DNA from: WHSM01 sp050701635
Lineage (GTDB): Bacteria > Actinomycetota > Actinomycetes > Mycobacteriales > Micromonosporaceae
Reading direction: 5' to 3'
Assembly (NCBI GenBank): GCA_050701635.1
Contig: JBOGDF010000035.1
Span: 1 to 23,850 of the forward strand
Length of the DNA stretch: 23,850 nt
Part shown: piece after piece, positions 1-6,887 of the stretch
How positions within the stretch are numbered: the first letter of the stretch is position 1
How the letters are laid out: each line of letters opens with the position of its first letter
Program-made: the position numbers and the translations under genes
The notes under the pieces: generated by a model
What the model saw: only the letters and a program-made list of their open reading frames with translations
Database searches by the model: none
Told to the model about the DNA's origin: nothing

Positions 1-1
1 C

Positions 2-24
2 GCCAATACAACACCGGTATTGGC
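2..24. repeat. Hairpin of an intergenic repeat, left copy
   Basis: A perfect 8-bp inverted repeat, GCCAATAC (2-9) and GTATTGGC (17-24), encloses the loop AACACCG. The same loop sits in a different stem at 23784-23812. The following bases, to about 60, resemble the sequence right of the other hairpin (shared CGCCTTGC, then GACGC, then CCTGGA). It looks like one end of a dispersed palindromic intergenic element cut by the window edge. Confidence 0.6.
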
Positions 25-91
25 TCCTCCTCCGCCTTGCGACGCACCACCTGGACACCGGACTTCATCAACCAATCTCTGGCGCAGGGCA

Positions 92-475
92 CTAGCCCGG
101 GATCTCCTCGACGTCGACGGACACCGGAAGATTGGCGTACGCGGACGCGTCGGCGGTGAGCACCAGGTGCCCGGTCGCTGCGGCCTCGTACGCCACATGC
201 GCGATGTCGCAGGAGACCTTGCCGTACGCCTCGGAGATGATGATCGCGACCGCGGGCGCGATCGCCTGGGTGAGGCCGGTGACCGTGACCGCCGGTCGGT
301 CCAGCTCGATCGGATTCACCCAGCCGGCGCCGGCGGCGACCACCAGCGCGGTGGACGGCACGATGATCGGGCGCTGCCGCTGGGTCAGGTTGCGCAGCAC
401 CGTACGCGCAAACAGGCTAGTACGCGCCGCGCGCAGCCCGGATGCGTCGAGAATGATCCCGGCGAGCGGGCTCAC
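92..475 (-). CDS. PIN-domain-like toxin of a type II toxin-antitoxin pair
   Basis: A 127-residue protein whose fold pattern suggests a PIN-domain (VapC-like) ribonuclease. An early Asp (D10 in the ILDAS segment) is followed by a strand ending in VP near residue 40, and two further Asp, D90 (SCDIAHVAYEA) and D109 (LTADASAY), fall where PIN acidic residues are expected. The usual Glu after the second strand is not evident: the VPSTALVV stretch lacks it, so the active site may be degenerate. The GTG start overlaps the TGA stop of the upstream antitoxin gene (GTGA), which implies translational coupling and supports the toxin-antitoxin reading. VapC-type PIN proteins cut tRNA or rRNA; for this protein that is inference. 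It could instead be an inactive PIN relative. Confidence 0.6.
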   Translation of the reverse strand: MSPLAGIILDASGLRAARTSLFARTVLRNLTQRQRPIIVPSTALVVAAGAGWVNPIELDRPAVTVTGLTQAIAPAVAIIISEAYGKVSCDIAHVAYEAAATGHLVLTADASAYANLPVSVDVEEIPG

Positions 476-849
476 CGCGCGGCGCGACCCGGGTCCGTTG
501 CGGCGCCCTCGGCGCGGCCCGCATCCGCTGCGGCGGCCTCGGCGCGGCGCTCAGTCGGGGTGGCTTCGGCGAGCGGCTTGGGGCGTCCGGCGTCGCGCTG
601 CTCGAGCCGCTCCATCACCGACGACACCCACTCGTCGACCTCGGCCCGCTGCTGCGGCGTCGCGGACTGGCCGTCCTTCTTCTCCCAGGCGGTGAGTACG
701 TCTTCGAAGCTGCGGTAGCGCGCCTGGGACGCGCCGGCCCGCTCAGCGACGTACGCCGACACAGAGCGGGCGCGCCCGGCGGCGACCGCCAGCTCCGCCT
801 CGGTCAGCAGCTCCTCGGGGAGCGTCAGCGTGATCCGGCGGGTGCTCAT
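472..849 (-). CDS. Ribbon-helix-helix-type antitoxin
   Basis: A 125-residue protein. Residues 1-40 (STRRITLTLPEELLTEAELA...) have the pattern of a short beta strand followed by two helices seen in CopG/RHH antitoxins, which bind their own promoter. The middle (about 45-90) is charged and helical and could wrap the toxin. The tail is a low-complexity Ala/Arg/Asp stretch that partly repeats itself. The ATG at 849 is preferred because a near-consensus -10 hexamer, TATGAT (861-856), lies six bases upstream, so transcription would begin at or next to the start codon (leaderless). The PIN-like gene follows with a GTGA overlap. The divergent gene at 909 shares this intergenic region. Confidence 0.65.
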   Translation of the reverse strand: MSTRRITLTLPEELLTEAELAVAAGRARSVSAYVAERAGASQARYRSFEDVLTAWEKKDGQSATPQQRAEVDEWVSSVMERLEQRDAGRPKPLAEATPTERRAEAAAADAGRAEGAATDPGRAAR

Positions 850-855
850 ACCTTC

Positions 856-861
856 ATCATA
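856..861 (-). promoter_or_regulatory. -10 element of a leaderless antitoxin promoter
   Basis: On the minus strand TATGAT is followed by six bases (GAAGGT) and then the ATG of the antitoxin. Normal -10 to start-site spacing would place transcription initiation on the A of ATG. No clear -35 was seen. Confidence 0.45.
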
Positions 862-908
862 CGGCGGTCGTTCCCACGTGAGCGGCACGATCGGTTCAGT
901 ATGGATAG

Positions 909-1358
909 ATGGAGCGATTCGAAGGCGTACTGGAGGCGGCGGGTGGTGGCGGGTGCGCGGTGGAGTTGCCGCCCGCGGTCGTCGCGGCGTTGGGAACCAA
1001 GTCGCGGGTACGCCTCCGCGGCCAGCTCAACGGAGTGGAGTTCCGCAGCAACACCGCGACGTACGGCGGGCGGCGGCTGCTCGGCGTACACAAGGCGGTA
1101 AGGGAGGCCGCCGGAGCCAGCTTCGGCGACCGGGTCGAGATCCTGTGGGAGGTCGACGACAGTCCTCGCGAGGTGTCGGTGCCGCCGGAGCTGTCCGACG
1201 CGCTGGCGAACGAACCGGAGCTGGCGCAGGCGTACCAGAAAATGTCCTTCAGCCACCGCAACGAGTACGCCACCTGGGTCGCCGAGGCCAAGCGCCCCGA
1301 GACCCGGGCCCGCCGCGCCGCCCAGACCCTGGACAGGCTGCGCGAACGTACCCGGTAG
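909..1358 (+). CDS. DUF1905 / YdeI (OmpD-associated)-like protein
   Basis: A 149-residue soluble protein. The N-terminal half (about 1-85) reads as a DUF1905-type beta barrel (FEGVLEAAGGGGCAVELPPAVVAALG..., then GVHKAVREAAGASFGDRV). The C-terminal part (about 95-149) is a helical segment with PPELSDAL, YQKMSFSHRNEYATWVAEAK and an Arg-rich end, as in YdeI/OmpD-associated, 'bacteriocin-protection' proteins. The biochemical role of this family is not established. The ATG has no Shine-Dalgarno sequence. CAGTAT at 897-902 sits six bases upstream and could act as a -10 for a leaderless transcript, mirroring the divergent antitoxin promoter. The VOC gene follows after nine bases, so the two are probably co-transcribed. 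Confidence 0.75.
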   Translation: MERFEGVLEAAGGGGCAVELPPAVVAALGTKSRVRLRGQLNGVEFRSNTATYGGRRLLGVHKAVREAAGASFGDRVEILWEVDDSPREVSVPPELSDALANEPELAQAYQKMSFSHRNEYATWVAEAKRPETRARRAAQTLDRLRERTR

Positions 1359-1367
1359 CGTCCCGCC

Positions 1368-1754
1368 GTGGCCGGGTTTCGTACTCCACAGGTGATCCTG
1401 TTCAGTGAAGATGTCACGCGAGCCGCGACGTTCTACACGCGCTTGGGCTTCACCGAGACCTTCCGGGTACCCAGCGAAGGCGAACCGATCCACGTCGACC
1501 TCGTCCTCGACGGCTACAAGATCGGCATAGCCTCGGTCGCGTCCACCCGCGACGACCACGGCCTCGACCCCGTACCGGAAGGTCAGCGGGCAGCGGTCAT
1601 TCTCTGGACCGACGACACGCCCGCCGCCTTCGCCGCACTCACCGACAGTGGGGCTCCCGCGCTGGTGCCGCCCCACGAATGGCTCGGCCGCCTGCTCATC
1701 GCCTGGACCGCCGACCCCGACGGCAACCCGATCCAGATCGTCCAGCCCCTCTGA
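1368..1754 (+). CDS. VOC (glyoxalase/bleomycin-resistance) superfamily protein
   Basis: A 128-residue protein with the two beta-alpha-beta-beta-beta repeats of the vicinal oxygen chelate fold. The first repeat includes QVILFSEDVTRAATFYTRLGFTETFR. The second is AAVILWTDDTPAAFAALTDSGAPALVPPHEW, ending in ADPDGNPIQIVQPL, the usual VOC C-terminal strand. Members are metal-dependent lyases, isomerases or dioxygenases, or drug-binding proteins; nothing visible fixes the substrate. It starts at GTG nine bases after the preceding stop, so it is likely in the same transcript. It is the last gene before the chromosomal end of the tRNA-Gly locus, so it belongs to the host rather than to the mobile element. 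Confidence 0.8.
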   Translation: MAGFRTPQVILFSEDVTRAATFYTRLGFTETFRVPSEGEPIHVDLVLDGYKIGIASVASTRDDHGLDPVPEGQRAAVILWTDDTPAAFAALTDSGAPALVPPHEWLGRLLIAWTADPDGNPIQIVQPL

Positions 1755-1776
1755 CGGCCCCGTCCGTCCGCATCAA

Positions 1777-1817
1777 AAGGCCCCGGCGAGCCCGATCACA
1801 GCTCCAACCAGGGCCTT
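1777..1817 (-). terminator. Probable original terminator of the tRNA-Gly locus
   Basis: AAGGCCC (1777-1783) and GGGCCTT (1811-1817) form a perfect 7-bp inverted repeat with a 27-base loop. On the minus strand it lies just past the displaced 3' end of tRNA-Gly, where the pre-integration gene would have ended. It could equally terminate the VOC gene from the other side. Confidence 0.4.
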
Positions 1818-1824
1818 CGTACGT

Positions 1825-1867
1825 GGAGCGGGTGAGGGGAATCGAACCCCCACTGTCAGCTTGGGAA
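1825..1867. repeat. attL: AICE attachment site, left copy (displaced 3' part of tRNA-Gly)
   Basis: These 43 bases are identical to 15582-15624. In tRNA orientation they run from the anticodon loop (TTCCCAA) through the variable loop, T-arm and acceptor 3' strand to two bases past the discriminator. The sequence diverges at both ends. The 5' half of the tRNA is missing here, so this is the chromosomal 3' fragment left after a tRNA-targeting integrase inserted the element. The anticodon-loop edge is the typical crossover region for tyrosine integrases that use tRNA genes. Confidence 0.9.
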
Positions 1868-2365
1868 TCGCTCTGGCATACACAGAGGGTAAGGCACGGG
1901 GTCCGAGGCGCTACGCTGTGTAGTTTGATCCGTGGAACGCCCTACAGGTCTGGACCCCCTGTTAACCGAGGGATCGGGCACGCTGCGGGCACGATGCTGA
2001 CCGCGCGGCCTTCACAGGGACCGCCCAGCAACTGGCTGCTGCCGCTCCTGGTGCGCTACACAGGCCCTATCCGTGCAGGGTCTGGCGGTGCGTGTTCCGG
2101 CCGCACGTGTGGCCGGATGATGGCGCGCGAGACTTGGGTCCGCACAGCATCCTCGCCGCCTTGTCCACGACCGATCGCGTGCGGTTCCCGTCTTAGTGGG
2201 CGCCCTGGGCCGGCGATGCGTGGCCGATTGGTCACAGCTTCGCTACCAGCGAAACGGTAAGCGTTGTATGGACACCGTCATGGACGTACCTTGAGTCATC
2301 ACCGTGGACAAGCAACTGGACAACATCAGCCCCAAAATCGCGTTTGCCCTGGTAGGGAGCTTCTC
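1868..2365. other. Left-end AICE non-coding stretch
   Basis: No convincing gene was seen between the left att copy and the Fic gene. There are two small inverted repeats, CTCTG/CAGAG (1871-1887) next to att and TTCGCT/AGCGAA (2239-2253). The first could be an integrase arm-binding site, which would be expected close to att; this is inference only. An open frame reaches back from the Fic gene to 2264 but lacks a plausible ribosome binding site. Confidence 0.4.
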
Positions 2366-3643
2366 TTGACCGCCCACGCCGACCGTCACAACCAGTATCT
2401 AGCTAGCCATCCATGGATCACCTTTCGCTTCAGGTTGGCCGATCTGTTGCCATCTGACTGGATCAACATCGGAGAAGCCTGGTCGAAGTGCGACCACATC
2501 GCAGGTGTACCACTAAAGCCGGACATTGCAGACATGCTTCACCGTGTGTACTTAGTGAAGGGAGTGCATGCCACAACGCAGATTGAAGGCAACACGCTCT
2601 CTGAGTCCGAGGTGGATCGTCGGGTAGATGGAGATCTTGATCTGCCAGAATCACAGGAATATTTGGGTACTGAGGTGGACAACATCCTCCATGGTTGCGA
2701 CATGATTGCGCACGATTTGGCCGCAGGCAACGACATGAAGCTAGATACACGTAAGGTCAAGTTGTTCAATGCGATCGTGCTTGACAACTTGCCACTTGAG
2801 GAAGGCGTAAAGCCCGGCCAGGTGCGACAAGGCTCAGTGGTGGTTGGCAACTCGTACCGTGGTGCACCATGGCAGGAATGCGATTACCTACTGGACCGGA
2901 TGAGTGAGTGGCTCGACGAGATCGTAAGGGATATCCCAGACGAATACTTGCGTCCGATGAAACTCATTCGAGCCATCTTGGCGCATCTGTACCTAGCATG
3001 GATACATCCGTTTGGCGATGGAAACGGGCGAACCGCGCGGCTCGTTGAGTTTCAGCTTCTAGCAGAATCGGGATTTCCAACACCAGCGTGTCATCTGCTG
3101 TCGAACTACTACAACCGAACTAGGCAGATGTACTACCGTGTATTGGCAGAGACTAGTCGACCACCGTACCCCGTGCACAGATTCGTTTCTTACGCGCTGC
3201 GCGGCTTCGTTGAGGAACTTCGAGAACAATTGCAAGTGATTCGCGTACAGCAGCATCACGTCGCTTGGGTCAACTACGTTCACGAGCGATTCAGGAATGC
3301 GACTAGCAGTACATCGCATCGCCAACGCGAGTTGGTGCTCGCTTTAGATGATACGTTTACGTCAATCTCAGATCTTCGACGCCTGACACCGAGCCTCGCT
3401 GAGCAATACGCAGGCAAGCAGCAGAAGACCATCACTCGTGATGTGAATGCGTTGATAAAGTTGGGTTTGGTGCAGCGTGGAAGGGCGGGCATCCGCCCGC
3501 GGATGGAGTTGCTGAAAGCCTTCTTGCCGATTCGAATGCACCACCAGATTACGTCAGGTTTCGAGACACTTGGCCACGCCATCCCGTCTGCCGTCGACCC
3601 ACCCACCGGGGAGCGGGCCGGCACCGGGGCCGCCACCACGTGA
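2366..3643 (+). CDS. Fic-domain protein (predicted AMP transferase) with C-terminal winged helix
   Basis: A 425-residue Fic protein. The catalytic motif HPFGDGNGRTAR begins at H214; Fic enzymes transfer AMP or another nucleotide-derived group from a nucleotide cofactor to target proteins, with this His as general base. TTQIEG at 70-75 matches the inhibitory motif (S/T)xxxE(G/N) placed N-terminal to the Fic core, so this is the self-inhibited class with the regulatory Glu at E74. Residues about 310-390 look like a winged-helix domain (SISDLRRL..., KTITRDVNALIKLGLVQRG), common in Fic/DUF4172-type regulators. The TTG at 2366 is chosen because AGGGAG (2354-2359) lies six bases upstream; the longer frame from 2264 has no such signal. 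Base composition is clearly less GC-rich, with many A/T third positions, which suggests recent acquisition. Target unknown. Confidence 0.88.
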   Translation: MTAHADRHNQYLASHPWITFRFRLADLLPSDWINIGEAWSKCDHIAGVPLKPDIADMLHRVYLVKGVHATTQIEGNTLSESEVDRRVDGDLDLPESQEYLGTEVDNILHGCDMIAHDLAAGNDMKLDTRKVKLFNAIVLDNLPLEEGVKPGQVRQGSVVVGNSYRGAPWQECDYLLDRMSEWLDEIVRDIPDEYLRPMKLIRAILAHLYLAWIHPFGDGNGRTARLVEFQLLAESGFPTPACHLLSNYYNRTRQMYYRVLAETSRPPYPVHRFVSYALRGFVEELREQLQVIRVQQHHVAWVNYVHERFRNATSSTSHRQRELVLALDDTFTSISDLRRLTPSLAEQYAGKQQKTITRDVNALIKLGLVQRGRAGIRPRMELLKAFLPIRMHHQITSGFETLGHAIPSAVDPPTGERAGTGAATT

Positions 3644-4166
3644 CAACCCCGAGTTGACAGCCCAGCGCTGGCGGTCCCGGTGCCGGTCTGCTCGGCTCTG
3701 CCTGGGTCGGCGGCGGGCGGGATGGCGTTCCACCGTAACCACGTACGGACCGCACGCCGCATGACCTGCCATCCCGGAGTCAGAGCGCCCCCCGCCGGAG
3801 GCAGCTCTTGCTACGACGGCGCGCAGCTCGCCGCACAGTGATTACGCGCGACGGTGGTCGCGGCGTGGTCGACGTCGAGCCCCCGCACGGGAACTGCCTG
3901 TCAATCAAGGCGGCTCGCCGGGGCTTTGTCGTGCGCGCCGACCGGGGGCACTCCGGCGCGGCGGCCGGGCCGGGCGAAGCCAGAGGCCCGTGCCGCCAGC
4001 GCGCCCGTCCGGTGGCGCGTGCGGCCCGTCAGGGCCGCCTTGAAGACGTACAGAAAGTTCTCACCGGATCGACGGTCAGCGCTGTGTCTAGTCCCACGTG
4101 CCGTGATCGGACAGTTGGTCACCCCGATAGCACGAAATCGGCGAGTCGAGAGAGCACTATGGCCTG
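3644..4166. other. Gene-poor stretch after the Fic gene
   Basis: GC content returns to the local high level directly after the Fic stop. An open frame covers 3808-4167, but its composition (Arg/Ala/Gly-rich) and lack of a ribosome binding site make it unconvincing. The sequence just before 3841 reads as YDGAQLAAQ-stop and could be a decayed gene tail. No structured RNA or repeat was recognised. Confidence 0.35.
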
Positions 4167-4448
4167 ATGCCGACGCCACACGACACCGGGCGTTTCGCCG
4201 AGGTGACCCAACCCAGCAAGATCCGATCCCACGACGACGCGGCCGAGATCGTGGACGAGATGCTCAGTGATCTCCAGGCTCACCCTGATGAGTGGGAGAA
4301 CCCGACGCTGGAACGGTTCCTCGAAGCCCTCGCCGCGTCCCTGCGAGCACTCCCCGCTCTCCACGACAATCGAGGCACCCCGGTTCCCGACCCGCCCACC
4401 TGGAAGCTCTTCACCGAGGTCTTGGTGATGGCCAGCGGCTACGAGTAG
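4167..4448 (+). CDS. Small acidic protein resembling DUF7660
   Basis: A 93-residue acidic protein. The segment DEWENPTLERFLEALAASLRALP followed by NRGTPVP...PTWKLFTEVLVMASGYE matches the pattern I associate with the DUF7660 family: a short domain with a WEN-TLE-FLEA helix and a terminal W-LF...A..YE helix. Function is not known to me. It lies between the Fic gene and the convergent glycosyltransferase gene in the AICE cargo region, and has high GC unlike Fic, so the two probably arrived separately. The ATG overlaps no other real gene, and its ribosome binding site is weak. DUF7660-like genes often occur beside immunity or toxin genes; that is recollection, not something visible here. Confidence 0.6.
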   Translation: MPTPHDTGRFAEVTQPSKIRSHDDAAEIVDEMLSDLQAHPDEWENPTLERFLEALAASLRALPALHDNRGTPVPDPPTWKLFTEVLVMASGYE

Positions 4449-4469
4449 AGGTCAGGCAGGACCACAGGA

Positions 4470-5237
4470 TCAAGCATCGTCCGGGGTCGGAAATGCGTCG
4501 GGCGTTTGCTGTTGAAGTGCGGCAGCTCGCGCCTCGATGAGCTGCATCCGGGTGGTCCACTCAGATGAATCGCTCCATCCCGGCTGTGCAGTGATCTGAG
4601 CCTCGTGTTTGCGGTACAGAAGGCCAGGCTCCCCGATGAAGTACCCGTCGCTGACTACTGAGGCGGCGAGTAGGAGTCCTGTGTCCTCGCCTCCCGGAAG
4701 AGCCATCCAACCGCCGAGTGCCAGAGCGAGTTGCTTTCGGATGCAGAGGGCGGCTGGGTGGACCGGGAGTCGGTACTGGTGTTGATGGAAGTAGTCGAGG
4801 ACTCCGCCACGGGGTAGTAGACCTTCTGGTGGGTCAGAGTGAACCCATCCCTCCGTGGAGCCATCTGGCAGGAGATCGAGCACGCTGGTGGTGCTCCATC
4901 CGATCTGTGGATCCGCCAGTACCTCGATCTCGCGTTGGAGGGCTCCTGATGTGAGCTGGTCGTCTGCGTCCAGAACGCGGATCAGGCTGCCTGTCGCGCG
5001 GGCGAGCGCCATGTTGCGTGCGACGCCGGGGCCGCCTTGGCGATTGGCGCCGAGTCTGATTCTGTCGTCGAGTGGTAGCGCCGATGACGCTGTACCGGTG
5101 AGGCCGTCCTCCTGGACTAGCCATTCCCAGGACCATCCGGCGGGCAGCGCCTGTGTACGGAGTGACTCGTACGCCGCGCCCAGGTACTGCACGCTTGGCT
5201 CATGGACCGCAGTCACTACCGAAATCACGTGGTTCAC
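4470..5237 (-). CDS. Family 2 (GT-A) glycosyltransferase
   Basis: A 255-residue protein with the GT-A fold of GT2 enzymes. The N-terminal nucleotide-binding strand is ISVVTAVHEP, with ESLRTQ and WEWLVQEDG following. GGPGVARNMALARATGSLIRVLDADD has the DxD-type metal/UDP-sugar motif at D90-D93, and GGED at 182-185 may supply the acceptor base. It would transfer a sugar from an activated nucleotide donor; donor and acceptor cannot be read. No membrane segment is apparent, so it is probably cytosolic or peripheral. The GTG at 5237 gives a GTGA overlap with the stop of the GntR gene, implying coupled translation; the GTG at 5246 is possible. A glycosyltransferase tied to the AICE master regulator is unusual. 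It is convergent with the DUF7660-like gene. Confidence 0.82.
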   Translation of the reverse strand: MNHVISVVTAVHEPSVQYLGAAYESLRTQALPAGWSWEWLVQEDGLTGTASSALPLDDRIRLGANRQGGPGVARNMALARATGSLIRVLDADDQLTSGALQREIEVLADPQIGWSTTSVLDLLPDGSTEGWVHSDPPEGLLPRGGVLDYFHQHQYRLPVHPAALCIRKQLALALGGWMALPGGEDTGLLLAASVVSDGYFIGEPGLLYRKHEAQITAQPGWSDSSEWTTRMQLIEARAAALQQQTPDAFPTPDDA

Positions 5238-6025
5238 TCGGACCACCGGATGAGCTTGGTTGTGTAGAAGAACTCCGTGCGGTCAGCCGGGATCACGGCA
5301 TCCGATATCTCGACCGCTCGGCCGTGGATGTCGAACGAGGTCTTCCGAAGCGTGAAGACTGGTACCCCCGGAGGCAGGTCGAGCGCCTCGACTTCGCCGG
5401 GGCCTGGTGGTCGTGCGCCGATGCGGTCAGTGATGCGGTCCACCTCGATGTCGATTGTGTGGAGCTGGTGCTGTGTACCACCGGGCCACGGTTCGTTGTT
5501 CGGGTCGAGCAAGGCTGGATTCTCTGCTGCCACGTCGTACATCAAGTACGAGTGGATCAAGCTGAACGGCGCATTCTCATCCTTCGAACGCGTCTTGTAC
5601 GTCCGCCTCAGGAGCTTCGCACCCACAGGGACGCCGAAGACCGCTGCGAGGTCCTCGTCAGCCGGCACGGTCTGAAACTCAGCGTGGAAGTCGAGGTCCA
5701 CCATGATCAGACCGGTGTCCCGCTCCGTTGCGCCGGTACGCCGGCGCTGAGCCTCGGGCAGTCGGGCTCGGTCCTTCTCCCACTGGTAGCGCTCGGGTGT
5801 CCGTCGGACAGGCTGACGCGGCACCCTGACATACGTACCAACGCCGTGCTTGGTGCTCGTGAGCGCTTCTGCTGCGAGCACATCCAGTGCACGTCGCACG
5901 ACGGGCAGGCTTACCCGGTATTCGGTGCACAGCGCCTGCTCCGTTGGAAGTCGATCTCCCGGCGCAAGCGCGCCAGACCGGATCTTCTCGCGCAGGTCGT
6001 CCGCGATCCGCTCGTACTTCGCCAT
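5234..6025 (-). CDS. GntR/HutC-family regulator with UTRA domain (KorSA-like AICE repressor)
   Basis: A 263-residue transcription factor. Residues 1-70 form the GntR winged helix (YERIADDLREKIRSGALAPGDRLPTEQALCTEYRVSLPVVRRALDVLAAEAL, then GVGTYV). Residues about 95-255 are a UTRA effector-binding domain ending in FDIHGRAVEISDAVIPADRTEFFY. In pSAM2-type AICEs a GntR protein (KorSA) represses replication and transfer functions; this one faces the transfer/replication operon, which fits. The ATG at 6025 is preferred over 6034 because AGAAGGG lies nine bases before it but abuts the other. The repeats at 6058-6131 are likely its operators and imply autoregulation. The glycosyltransferase gene overlaps its stop. 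Confidence 0.88.
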   Translation of the reverse strand: MAKYERIADDLREKIRSGALAPGDRLPTEQALCTEYRVSLPVVRRALDVLAAEALTSTKHGVGTYVRVPRQPVRRTPERYQWEKDRARLPEAQRRRTGATERDTGLIMVDLDFHAEFQTVPADEDLAAVFGVPVGAKLLRRTYKTRSKDENAPFSLIHSYLMYDVAAENPALLDPNNEPWPGGTQHQLHTIDIEVDRITDRIGARPPGPGEVEALDLPPGVPVFTLRKTSFDIHGRAVEISDAVIPADRTEFFYTTKLIRWSE

Positions 6026-6057
6026 CAATGGCATCCCTTCTGTCGCCCCGAGTTTAC

Positions 6058-6071
6058 GTCTTCATGAAGAC
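6058..6071. promoter_or_regulatory. Predicted GntR operator O1
   Basis: GTCTTCATGAAGAC is a perfect 14-bp palindrome 33 bases upstream of the gntR start, next to the -35 of the opposing promoter. A one-mismatch copy and two half sites follow at 6102-6131. GntR-family dimers bind such palindromes. Confidence 0.65.
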
Positions 6072-6073
6072 CC

Positions 6074-6103
6074 TTGACAGGCGATGCGGCTACAAGCTAC
6101 GGT
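6074..6103 (+). promoter_or_regulatory. Predicted promoter of the AICE transfer/replication operon
   Basis: TTGACA (6074-6079), an exact -35 consensus, is followed after 18 bases by TACGGT (6098-6103), an acceptable -10. It lies between the two GntR operators, so bound repressor would block it. Transcription would begin near 6110, inside the second operator, and read into the gene at 6185. Confidence 0.55.
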
Positions 6104-6131
6104 CTTCACGTCTTCATAAAGACATGAAGAC
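6102..6131. promoter_or_regulatory. Predicted GntR operator O2 with flanking half sites
   Basis: GTCTTCATAAAGAC (6110-6123) differs from O1 at one base. A left half site GTCTTCA (6102-6108) and a right half site CATGAAGAC (6123-6131) adjoin it. The cluster overlaps the expected transcription start of the plus-strand operon. Confidence 0.6.
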
Positions 6132-6184
6132 GCCCACGGGAAGCGCACCGGCGGTCGGTGCCCCCGAGTGAAGGGAGTCGCACG

Positions 6185-6505
6185 ATGAAGCGTCTGTACC
6201 TGGACACGTCGAAGGTCACGTTCATGGTGACGAAGCCGGCGAGCGAGAAGTCGGATGGTAGTGGGAATCAGAAGCGCACCAAGGATGGTGTTCCGATGTG
6301 GACCGTGGAGCTGCTGGCGCAGCAGGAGGAGGGTGGTGTCGTGATCAATTTGTCCGTGGCTGGTGAGAAGCCTTCGGTCAAGTCTGGTCAGGTCGTCGCT
6401 CTGGAAGGCCTGGAGGTCATTCCGTGGAACCAGAACGGTCGGCACGGGAACGCGTTCCGCGCTACGGCGATTCGTCCTACCGCTGCGGCTAAGGCTGCTG
6501 CCTAG
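6185..6505 (+). CDS. Conserved AICE protein of unknown function
   Basis: A 106-residue, mostly beta-strand protein. It has the pattern DTSKVTFMVTKPAS...DGVPMWTVELLAQQ...VVINLSVAGEKPSVKSGQVVALEGLEVIPWNQNGR...FRATAIRP. I recognise this layout as a small protein often coded near the regulatory end of Streptomyces-type AICEs and plasmids. The alternating strands and the GQVVALEGLEV segment are compatible with an OB-like nucleic-acid-binding fold, but this is inference and no function is assigned. The ATG at 6185 is chosen because AAGGGAG (6171-6177) lies seven bases upstream. It is the first gene after the operator cluster and hence probably the first to be derepressed when the GntR protein releases. 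Confidence 0.75.
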   Translation: MKRLYLDTSKVTFMVTKPASEKSDGSGNQKRTKDGVPMWTVELLAQQEEGGVVINLSVAGEKPSVKSGQVVALEGLEVIPWNQNGRHGNAFRATAIRPTAAAKAAA

Positions 6506-6544
6506 TTCGGTGGTCCCTGATGGGTGTACCTGAGGGGGTGGCTG

Positions 6545-6745
6545 ATGGCGACGTACGAGGAGATGGCTCGGTTGTACGACCGGTACGAGCAGTGCCGAGC
6601 TGAGGCGGATGACGCCTACGTGGAGTACACGGCGAAGGTGGCTGCGAGTTCGGCCGCGTACGTCGAGTACAGCCGCAAGTCCATGGCCGAGCACGAGGCT
6701 CGGCGTGTGTGGATGGCAGCGGGAGAGACGGTTTTCGCTGCGTAG
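6545..6745 (+). CDS. Small helical protein, unknown function
   Basis: A 66-residue protein that is almost entirely charged amphipathic helix (YEEMARLYDRYEQCRAEADDAYVEYTAKVAASSAAYVEYSRKSMAEHEARRVWMAA), with repeated AYVEY segments suggesting a coiled coil or helical hairpin. No family recognised. The ATG at 6545 follows a GAGGGGG ribosome binding site with a six-base gap; an upstream in-frame start at 6524 lacks one. It lies 39 bases after the previous gene, in the same direction, and ends just before a strong hairpin at 6755-6776, so these two genes may form a short early transcript before the transfer genes. Confidence 0.6.
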   Translation: MATYEEMARLYDRYEQCRAEADDAYVEYTAKVAASSAAYVEYSRKSMAEHEARRVWMAAGETVFAA

Positions 6746-6754
6746 AAACGCGTG

Positions 6755-6776
6755 AGGACGGGTGGCCGCCCGTCCT
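6755..6776 (+). terminator. Hairpin after the first two AICE operon genes
   Basis: AGGACGGG (6755-6762) and CCCGTCCT (6769-6776) form a perfect 8-bp stem with a six-base loop, ten bases after the preceding stop. There is no T tract, as is common for actinobacterial terminators; it could also attenuate transcription or stabilise the upstream mRNA. Confidence 0.45.
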
Positions 6777-6887
6777 GCACGCAACAACTCCGATGTGACG
6801 CGGGGCCGGTACTGGCATCTAGGTCTGCCGGCTCCGCTGTCGGAACCCCATTTCAACCCACCTAGCCCGTGAGAGGGAGGGCGAGTC

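Noticed and set aside
1825..1867. A second tRNA gene at the left end
   Set aside because: Only the 3' part of tRNA-Gly is present; the D-arm and 5' acceptor strand are missing, so it is an att remnant.
2264..2365. Longer N-terminus for the Fic protein starting at a TTG at 2264
   Set aside because: No ribosome binding site there, and the residues do not resemble Fic N-termini; TTG at 2366 has AGGGAG at ideal spacing.
3808..4167. Possible 119-residue gene between Fic and the DUF7660-like gene
   Set aside because: No ribosome binding site, Arg/Ala/Gly-rich residues without pattern, and alternative frames are equally open.
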